From NCBI GenBank assembly GCA_012841565.1, contig DUUM01000108.1:1-20241 (forward strand): DNA of 20,241 nucleotides, written 5' to 3'. Under the pieces are notes generated by a model, which was given only the letters and a program-made list of their open reading frames with translations, was not told the DNA's origin and searched no databases. A program made the translations under genes and the position numbers. Shown piece by piece: positions 15,248-20,241 of this stretch (the stretch's first letter is position 1; every line of letters starts with the position of its first letter). The DNA is from Candidatus Epulonipiscium sp. Lineage in GTDB: Bacteria > Bacillota_A > Clostridia > Lachnospirales > Cellulosilyticaceae.

Positions 15248-15263
15248 ATATAAACGTTTATAT
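15248..15263. promoter_or_regulatory. Operator-like palindrome upstream of the LacI-type gene
   Basis: ATATAAACGTTTATAT is a perfect 16-bp palindrome with a central CG, the usual form of LacI-family operators. It sits 38 bp upstream of the LacI start codon, consistent with autoregulation. Confidence 0.6.
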
Positions 15264-15295
15264 GAAACATTTAAACTGTATATTGCGTTATAATG

Positions 15296-15318
15296 AAACC
15301 AGGGACTGTCCCTGGTTT
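15296..15318. repeat. Short palindrome related to the REP-like family
   Basis: Arms AAACCAGGGAC and GTCCCTGGTTT (11 bp each) surround a single T. The core AGGGACTGTCCCT is the right arm of the four larger REP-like copies, with different flanks. On the plus strand it is followed by TTC, not a clear terminator. It lies upstream of the LacI-type gene. Confidence 0.7.
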
Positions 15319-15351
15319 TTCAAGCCCCATCATACAACATCAAAAAGAAAA

Positions 15352-15387
15352 CAAAAAAAGCCTCAGCAAACTCAGTTGCTAGAGGCT
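15352..15387 (-). terminator. Intrinsic terminator after the MltG-like gene
   Basis: On the minus strand, AGCCTCTAGCAA pairs with TTGCTGAGGCT with one bulged base (loop CTGAGT) and is followed by seven T. It ends the transcript covering 15431-15990. Confidence 0.9.
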
Positions 15388-15430
15388 TCAAATACAGGTA
15401 TGAGTAAAAATATAGTCCTATCCTATGATA

Positions 15431-15772
15431 CTAAGTATCTTTCTCAAACGCTAATCTTTTTATTAATTTTTTGAACGAATCTGCGTCATGTATCTCATAT
15501 CGTCCTGGCTTAATCTTTAAGTTATTGTCTTCCATGTATTCTTTTAGTTCGTTAAATTTATCCTGGTTAACAATAACCTGTTTAATAGAATGATCATCTA
15601 TCGTATTGAAATTGACCCTTTCATCACTTTCTACAACAACAATTCTATGTTTGTTGATCATCATATCCTCAGAACCTCCAAAGCGATATATAATATAAAA
15701 TCCACATAGTATTAATGCTACTACTGCTATAATTGAGACTAAACGAAATGATTTTTTTAAATTAACATCCAT
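15431..15772 (-). CDS. Short membrane protein with similarity to the MltG/YceG N-terminal region
   Basis: 113 aa. A basic N-terminus is followed by one membrane helix (about residues 10-30) and a short extracytoplasmic domain. The last 30 residues, LKIKPGRYEIHDADSFKKLI and following, read like the LPxGTY..I..G..S..EIL..L element of MltG/YceG-type peptidoglycan lytic transglycosylases. The catalytic domain is absent, as in short stand-alone clostridial homologues, so enzymatic activity is doubtful. It starts at ATG 15772 without a good Shine-Dalgarno. It overlaps the end of the interrupted gene upstream (15757-15990) by 16 nt, which suggests that its translation depended on that gene. Confidence 0.7.
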   Translation of the reverse strand: MDVNLKKSFRLVSIIAVVALILCGFYIIYRFGGSEDMMINKHRIVVVESDERVNFNTIDDHSIKQVIVNQDKFNELKEYMEDNNLKIKPGRYEIHDADSFKKLIKRLAFEKDT

Positions 15773-15990
15773 ACAGCATTATATATCTCTGGGTTGCCTA
15801 CTAGCGCTCTTACTTCTTCAACATCATCCCCTAATAAGTAGGGTACCGTCGGCGCTTTGTATGGAACAAATTGATCATATGCCGAGTATCTTATCTCCTC
15901 TGCAAAAATAGGCTAACAAAATGATCCAAGCAGGGCTATCAGACTTAATAGTGCTATAAAAACCTTTTGTTCTATTCCTTTGTAACTCAT
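15757..15990 (-). pseudogene. Small secreted-protein gene interrupted by an in-frame TAG
   Basis: On the minus strand a near-perfect AAGGAGG precedes ATG 15990 by 8 nt. The frame reads MSYKGIEQKVFIALLSLIAL then LGSFC, a TAG (15913-15915), and goes on as PIFAEEIRYSAYDQFVPYKA and 32 more residues to TAA at 15757. Basic start, hydrophobic core and an FA-EE cleavage site form a convincing signal peptide when the TAG is read through, so the codon at position 26 was once sense. A mature part of about 48 residues has no family I recognise. The end overlaps the start of the MltG-like gene. The simplest reading is a nonsense mutation; recoding is possible but unsupported here. Confidence 0.72.
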
Positions 15991-16039
15991 TATAAATTCC
16001 TCCTTAGTCCTACTCTCGTGAAATTTTGAAAACATTCTA

Positions 16040-16057
16040 GATAAGTACTAGCTTATC
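16040..16057. promoter_or_regulatory. Inverted repeat upstream of the interrupted small gene
   Basis: GATAAG and CTTATC arms are separated by 6 nt, 50 bp upstream of the ATG at 15990. It is a candidate operator; no regulator can be named. Confidence 0.3.
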
Positions 16058-16126
16058 ATATCATGGCTCTGTTATCTATATACTAGGAACGTAAATAAGA
16101 TTGAAAAACACCGAAAAGGGGTACTT

Positions 16127-16195
16127 ATGATGACTCAAGTAATGACAAAGGATTATGTGAATCAAATACAGTTTTACCAAATGCCAAGGTTATGA
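16127..16195 (+). other. Short orphan reading frame, possible gene-start remnant
   Basis: GGGG followed by ATGATGACTCAAGTAATGAC opens a 22-codon frame (MMTQVMTKDYVNQIQFYQMP, then RL). It stops and is followed by unrelated-looking sequence that stays open in another frame for about 20 codons (GYEGIGRKEPDSQPLL). It looks like the start of a lost gene, possibly a transposase of the type that begins with a short amphipathic stretch, but I cannot assign it. The rest of 15991-16232 shows no gene. Confidence 0.25.
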
Positions 16196-16232
16196 AGGAA
16201 TTGGTCGTAAGGAACCTGATTCCCAACCACTC

Positions 16233-17759
16233 CTATCTTACTCCTATTTTAAATCTATCATAGCAGGGTTCTTTTCTGGTATTGATAATATAAGGTCCCC
16301 AGTCAGTTATATACATTTTTTGTTTTTCTATCCCCTTCTCAATTTCCGGCCTTATTAGTACCCCTGTTTCAAAAACCTTATGGATAAATGCTTGGACTTG
16401 TTGGTCGCTATATTCGGGTGCAAAAACACTATAAAGTTCCTTCATAACAAGTTCTATGTTTGCATTCTCCGCAATGGCTAGTTCTATACGATTACTTCCA
16501 TTTTCCTTATAATAAGTAAGCATCATTCCAAAAGGATGTCGTATTTCTGAAATAAAATTTTTGCCAAAGGCAGGGTTTGATGTATAACGAATAGTTCCCT
16601 TATAAAGAGGTACTGTAAAAGGACCCATTTTTAACTTTTCTCCTGTTTTTGTTAGAGAATCTGCAGATAAATCTAATGGCAGTGGCATTGTATAATTAGT
16701 TATCAACCTTGTGCCATCTGGATTATATGGTTTCATTTGCAAACTATCTCTCCAATCCCAAAAATCATATCCTAGCTCAATTATATTATGGCCTAAAAAA
16801 ATGCGATTTTTTTCTTCTTGGTCCCAGGCCTCTTGACCATGGTCTTCAATATACTGTAGTCTCTCTGCATTACGCTGCCTGAACATAAACTCTTGAGTTG
16901 TAATACTAATGTGTTTTCCATCAGACGTAAAGTTATAGATGTCTTTTTTTATCCTTGCTAAAAGATGCATGGCCACATAGAAATCATCACCAATTCGCTG
17001 TACAGGTGGATCTAATAGTCTCTCTAATCCCGCATATTTATAGGTGACTTTTCCTGGCTGAAATTCTGCATATTCAAATCTCCCCCGCCTTACTTCTAGC
17101 GTATCTGTGGTTTCATCGTAAGACAATAAGCAGGGTATGTAACGGGCATAATCATGTACGTTAACTAAATTATCTAGTGAATGCTTAATATATCTGACCT
17201 GACACAACTCTCCATTAACCTTAATATATCCAAGCTTCGTCCCCTCTACTGGGACAATTGGTTGAACAACCTTTTTTTCTTTTTCTTTAGGTGCTGGCGG
17301 GATAATAATCTCATACCCTAGTTGTTCTTTAATCAACTTTAGTGGCACATATATCTTCTCATCCCTAAGTATTGGTATATGTTGCGTTGAAAATCCGGCA
17401 TTGTACTTTTCCATATACTTTAGGTTTCCATTTTTATAAAAATGAATATTTAAGCCGATATTATTGTATATTATATATTCACATTCCTCACCTTCATAAT
17501 ATCCCCACCCTACAAAAAACTCTTCGCTTATTCGCGGTAAATCTTGCACCGCAATATATGTATCACTCCCTTGCGTAAAAGTATCAAATGGAATATACTC
17601 TCCAACCTCACCATTCACTATTGCAAGATCCGTCCTATCACTTATTTCTTGCATAAAACTATACTCATATCCAATTATTGCTGGTTCTGCAAAAACAGTG
17701 GTTCCAAACAATGGAATGCTAATAATTCCTGCTAATAATACATAGATATATTTTTTCAT
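16233..17759 (-). CDS. Exported stalk-domain (copper amine oxidase N-terminal-like) protein
   Basis: Secreted protein of 508 aa; start ATG 17759 is chosen because GGGGGAG lies about 8 nt upstream and a standard signal peptide follows at once (MKKYIYVLLAGIISIPLFGT, cleavage near VFA-EP). An earlier in-frame start 8 codons upstream is not used. A stalk-type segment is visible around residues 120-160 (PILRDEKIYVPLKLIKEQLG), with a second similar beta-rich repeat near 185-280 (GYIKVNGELCQVRYIKHSLD; DDFYVAMHLL). The C-terminal 200 residues, rich in Tyr, Trp and Pro, have no family I recognise. No copper-enzyme residues are implied; this fold is a surface module in clostridia. It follows the related gene at 17851-19542 on the same strand with a gap of about 90 bp, so they may be co-transcribed. 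Function unknown. Confidence 0.75.
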   Translation of the reverse strand: MKKYIYVLLAGIISIPLFGTTVFAEPAIIGYEYSFMQEISDRTDLAIVNGEVGEYIPFDTFTQGSDTYIAVQDLPRISEEFFVGWGYYEGEECEYIIYNNIGLNIHFYKNGNLKYMEKYNAGFSTQHIPILRDEKIYVPLKLIKEQLGYEIIIPPAPKEKEKKVVQPIVPVEGTKLGYIKVNGELCQVRYIKHSLDNLVNVHDYARYIPCLLSYDETTDTLEVRRGRFEYAEFQPGKVTYKYAGLERLLDPPVQRIGDDFYVAMHLLARIKKDIYNFTSDGKHISITTQEFMFRQRNAERLQYIEDHGQEAWDQEEKNRIFLGHNIIELGYDFWDWRDSLQMKPYNPDGTRLITNYTMPLPLDLSADSLTKTGEKLKMGPFTVPLYKGTIRYTSNPAFGKNFISEIRHPFGMMLTYYKENGSNRIELAIAENANIELVMKELYSVFAPEYSDQQVQAFIHKVFETGVLIRPEIEKGIEKQKMYITDWGPYIINTRKEPCYDRFKIGVR

Positions 17760-17842
17760 TTTGGTCTCCCCCCATGTGTTCACATTATTTTACACCTTAA
17801 ACATAACTAATAATAATTTCTGGCATGTAAGCTGTCAGAATA

Positions 17843-17864
17843 ATCTGGGGTCAGTCCCCCAGAT
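17843..17864. repeat. GGGG-type palindrome at a gene end
   Basis: ATCTGGGG and CCCCAGAT (8 bp) surround TCAGTC. On the minus strand it encodes the last codons and TGA of the stalk protein gene ending at 17851 (Asp-Leu-Gly-Asp, stop). It resembles the REP-like palindromes (GGGGACTGA core versus GGGGACAGT) but has different arms. Confidence 0.7.
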
Positions 17865-19542
17865 CAATGGTCCAAAAAGTCCTAACTCCCCTATCGTCAC
17901 TGTACCAAGCTACCTGATGATCTACTACTATAGGTTGGACCCTGGATAACTGTGCATTTTTCAATGTTTGTATATCACCTGTTGGATTTCCAGAGCTGTC
18001 AATATAAACATACTTTACATCTGTTTTATAGCCCATATCATTAAATTCTTGCCATATTACCATTAGCTTATTTTCATTTATTTTAACCAGTTTTGGAACA
18101 GAGCCACTTTCCTCTTTCCCTATATATTGGTAAAGCTTAATATGTTTAACAGCCATATTATTAAGACTGTCCTTAGGAACAGTAGCAATCATAATATCCC
18201 TTTGTTCCTCACCCAATCCTACCATCTCAAAAGAAGTGTACTCACTTACAAGAGAGTGATCTATGGTATTCATCGCAATCAGGTAGTTCGTTTGCGATGC
18301 TTCAAGTCCCCCAACGCTAACCCCTGTAGAGTTAGCGCCTATAGCACCTGGAATCTCGAATAACGCCACGCTCTCATATTTATCCCCATCCCCCTTATTA
18401 AGGACAATTGCCCGTGGAAAACCATCTCCTTGATCTAGCAAAACATGTTCTCCATCATCACTGAGTACATATTGATCTAAGGAGTGACTAACGTGATTAC
18501 GCTGAAATTTTCCTATCTGATTGATCACTTTCATAGCAGATGTATCTACAATCAGCGTCAGCTGTGATTGGTGATTGAGACCATCCTCAGTCCTATACCT
18601 TTGACGTGATGTATGAAATACCAATTTATCTCCATACTCAACCATTTCCCCACTACCACAGTTAAAAGGAATGGTGGTTATACTTTCCCCCCCTTCGACT
18701 GAAACACTATCTATCCTATTAAAATTGCTATCATAACGTACAATTCTAATCACTTCTTTATTGTCATCTTCTCCTGTATTATGCTGGCCAAAGGCAATAT
18801 AATTATATTCCTTCCCCTTATAAAAAGCACCAAACTCAGGCAGCTCATAAGCTATGGTCTGGCTACTCATTAACTGATAATCTTTATATCTGTTAATCTT
18901 AATCTCCCCATCCGCCTCCAAACTGGTGATAATTCCATCCTCTTCCTCTAGTATGTGAGAAGTCATAGGACTATTCCAACGGGTAAAACCACTATATAAA
19001 GTACTACTGTTGTTACTATCTATATTCACCCTATTCGCATGATCTGGTAACTTAGAAAAAAGCAATATCTGCTGGGTATCAGTGTTCCACATTAATTCAA
19101 AGCCAGCTAACTCCTCTAAATCCCTGAGCTTAAAATAATTCTCCCCATCAATATTGAAAATGCCAAGCTTACACTCCTTACCATCTAGCAAAATCGTAGT
19201 ATTTTTCATCACCCCAAAATACCGCTTATCCTTAATATATCCAACAGAGCCATCCTCACTCCCTGCATAAGGCTTGCCTATTATAATTTCTATCAAACCT
19301 TTCTTATTATTCCAAGTAACATCAAACTGGCTAGGCGTTCCCGACAAGCTCTTTGCAAAATCTCTTAAGCTAAAATAGTTATTATTGGCTACATTAAATC
19401 CCCTACTAAAAATCAACTTACCATCATAGTGCATCAATTGTTGGTTAGCTATTGCCGATACCTTTTCATTGGCAAAAACAGGCCCACCAAATGAATACAT
19501 ACTAAGTATCATTGTTAATAATATAAAAATTTTTCTTCTCAT
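17851..19542 (-). CDS. Exported stalk-domain protein with long beta-rich C-terminal region
   Basis: Secreted protein, 563 aa. Start ATG 19542 follows GGAGG by 7 nt. Signal peptide MRRKIFILLTMILSMYSFGG with cleavage near VFA-NE. Two copies of a stalk-domain motif lie at residues 40-75 (FSRGFNVANNNYFSLRDFAK..FDVTWNN) and about 115-160 (FNIDGENYFKLRDLEELAGF..LMWNTDTQ). From about residue 180 on, the chain alternates short beta-strand-like segments with Gly/Asp turns (for example YVLSDDGEHVLLDQGDG), suggesting a beta-propeller-like surface domain, which I cannot name. Its promoter is probably the extended -10 element at 19583-19588. The stop codon lies in the palindrome at 17843-17864. Role unknown, presumably at the cell surface. 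Confidence 0.78.
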   Translation of the reverse strand: MRRKIFILLTMILSMYSFGGPVFANEKVSAIANQQLMHYDGKLIFSRGFNVANNNYFSLRDFAKSLSGTPSQFDVTWNNKKGLIEIIIGKPYAGSEDGSVGYIKDKRYFGVMKNTTILLDGKECKLGIFNIDGENYFKLRDLEELAGFELMWNTDTQQILLFSKLPDHANRVNIDSNNSSTLYSGFTRWNSPMTSHILEEEDGIITSLEADGEIKINRYKDYQLMSSQTIAYELPEFGAFYKGKEYNYIAFGQHNTGEDDNKEVIRIVRYDSNFNRIDSVSVEGGESITTIPFNCGSGEMVEYGDKLVFHTSRQRYRTEDGLNHQSQLTLIVDTSAMKVINQIGKFQRNHVSHSLDQYVLSDDGEHVLLDQGDGFPRAIVLNKGDGDKYESVALFEIPGAIGANSTGVSVGGLEASQTNYLIAMNTIDHSLVSEYTSFEMVGLGEEQRDIMIATVPKDSLNNMAVKHIKLYQYIGKEESGSVPKLVKINENKLMVIWQEFNDMGYKTDVKYVYIDSSGNPTGDIQTLKNAQLSRVQPIVVDHQVAWYSDDRGVRTFWTIDLGD

Positions 19543-19582
19543 TGTTTGTCCTCCATTAAATTATATTTTTAAGAGTGCTATT

Positions 19583-19591
19583 ATTATACCA
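19583..19591 (-). promoter_or_regulatory. Extended -10 promoter of the stalk-domain gene
   Basis: TGGTATAAT (TGnTATAAT form) on the minus strand, 41 bp upstream of ATG 19542. No good -35 is present at 17 nt. Confidence 0.5.
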
Positions 19592-19620
19592 TAGTCTTAT
19601 ATATATTAATTTACATCCAT

Positions 19621-19767
19621 GCTAGATCTTCTTCTGCAGCGTCTTTAATTAACCTACTGAAATCCTTACAAAAGTCAGAAGAATTTGCTTTAGTCTATAT
19701 CACCCATGATGTTTACCTAGCTAGAAAGGTCTGTGACCGATTTGTTAAAATGGGCCAGGCCCATTAA
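19621..19767 (+). pseudogene. C-terminal remnant of an ABC transporter ATP-binding protein
   Basis: Plus-strand frame reading LINLLKSLQKSEEFALVYIT then HDVYLARKVCDRFVKM, ending in TAA at 19765-19767. This matches the region after Walker B in OppF/NikE-type ATPases: a helix after the D-loop, the switch histidine in ITHD, and ARKVCDR. Walker A, the signature motif and Walker B are absent, and only about 50 codons remain. It is followed by AGGAG and an ATG (19782) starting MKKTKTEV, the first codons of a lost downstream gene cut at about 19800. So this is the debris of a peptide or metal ABC operon. It is the only sign of that operon in the window. Confidence 0.7.
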
Positions 19768-19768
19768 T

Positions 19769-20110
19769 TTAGGAGAAAAATATGAAAAAAACAAAAACAG
19801 AAGTTTTTATTGTATCTTTTTCATAGATCTTTCTTCCTTCTTGCAAAGCTTTCATTTGCAATGTTATGGGGGCTTTTCTAAGATTAATTAAATCAACATC
19901 TTCTATTTGTAGGATCTGAGTTATTTCTCCTGCATAGTACATTTCATCAAGGACTGATATACCCTTGTCAAATAATATCGCAAAATCAATATCACTATTT
20001 TCTCTTTGATAGGCAGTTCCATAAGAGCCTACAATCCAAACAGCAATTATGTTTTCATCTTGTAAAAAATATCCCTTTAACTTTGGAATTAAATGTTCTA
20101 TATTGATCAT
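19769..20110 (-). pseudogene. MntA-type minimal nucleotidyltransferase (antitoxin-like), C-terminally truncated
   Basis: 113 codons from ATG 20110, preceded by a weak AGGATGTGAG; the frame extends 17 codons upstream without a better start. The catalytic signature of polymerase-beta-like minimal nucleotidyltransferases is clear: VGSYGTAYQRENSDIDFAIL, with the two Asp of the SDIDFAI element. MntA is usually the antitoxin of the HepT-MntA system, AMPylating the HEPN toxin HepT encoded next to it. Here no HepT follows. After GRKIYEKDTIKT the reading continues as SVFVFFIFFS, which is only the complement of the adenine-rich start of the truncated plus-strand gene at 19782. The domain therefore lost its C-terminus and its toxin partner in a rearrangement near 19800. 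Confidence 0.72.
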
Positions 20111-20241
20111 TAGCTCACATCCTGGTCTTTTAGAGTATCTATTGTACTTATAGTATACCACTTTTGATATGGTATTAAAGGGGTATTGCTATACAATTGC
20201 ACCAATGCAGGTTTTAGGTAGACTCCGGCACGTGTAATCCG

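Noticed and set aside
15913..15915. TAG read as pyrrolysine
   Set aside because: No PYLIS-like structure or pyl genes in the window, and a signal peptide is an unlikely place; a nonsense mutation is simpler.

Overview
This is a low-GC, densely coded Firmicutes segment, most likely from an anaerobic spore-forming clostridium. The evidence is a SpoIID/LytB-type protein, a 6S RNA candidate, a FeoAB ferrous iron system, stalk-domain secreted proteins, strong AAGGAGG-type ribosome binding sites and AT-rich intergenic DNA. The genus cannot be fixed from the sequence alone. Almost every gene is on the minus strand. The exceptions are a REP-associated transposase-like gene (RAYT), a DUF2249 gene and an ABC-transporter remnant.

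Layout, left to right: a SpoIID/LytB cell-wall protein (130-2715); a small RNA with its own promoter and terminator, read as 6S RNA (2842-3096); a chemoreceptor (3272-5332) with a clear promoter; then a dense repeat neighbourhood (5476-8676). In that neighbourhood four copies of a ~44-bp palindrome with GGGACAGTCCC arms punctuate a RAYT gene, a divergent hemerythrin/DUF2249 pair, a MATE exporter and the end of feoB. Next come feoAB (8644-10981), the azlCD branched-chain amino acid exporter (11114-12134) and a divergent cis-prenyltransferase (12212-12853). After that is a decayed regulatory locus in which a LacI-type repressor lacking its C-terminus abuts a LicR/BglG-type PTS regulator lacking its DNA-binding N-terminus (12968-15210). 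It is followed by a short MltG-like membrane protein preceded by a secreted small gene broken by an in-frame TAG (15431-15990), two exported stalk-domain proteins (16233-19542), and a scar where an ABC ATPase remnant meets a truncated MntA-type nucleotidyltransferase (19621-20110).

The most interesting theme is the palindrome family and its RAYT. Three unrelated proteins (RAYT, MATE, FeoB) end in a tail encoded by the 5' arm of the palindrome, reading Gly-Thr-Val and stopping at a TGA inside the repeat. A fourth gene, the second stalk protein, ends inside a related GGGG-type palindrome, and the hemerythrin stop codon lies directly against a repeat edge. Two copies also sit beside TTGAC-type -35 boxes of the next gene. 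The repeats therefore seem to insert at gene ends and supply stop codons, shared hairpins between convergent genes and perhaps promoter edges. The second theme is recent decay: three scars (12968-15210, 15757-15990, 19621-20110) within about 7 kb.

The intact genes suggest iron acquisition (FeoAB), an oxygen, NO or iron-linked hemerythrin/DUF2249 pair, efflux (MATE, AzlCD), chemotaxis and cell-envelope work (SpoIID-like, cis-prenyltransferase, MltG-like, stalk proteins).
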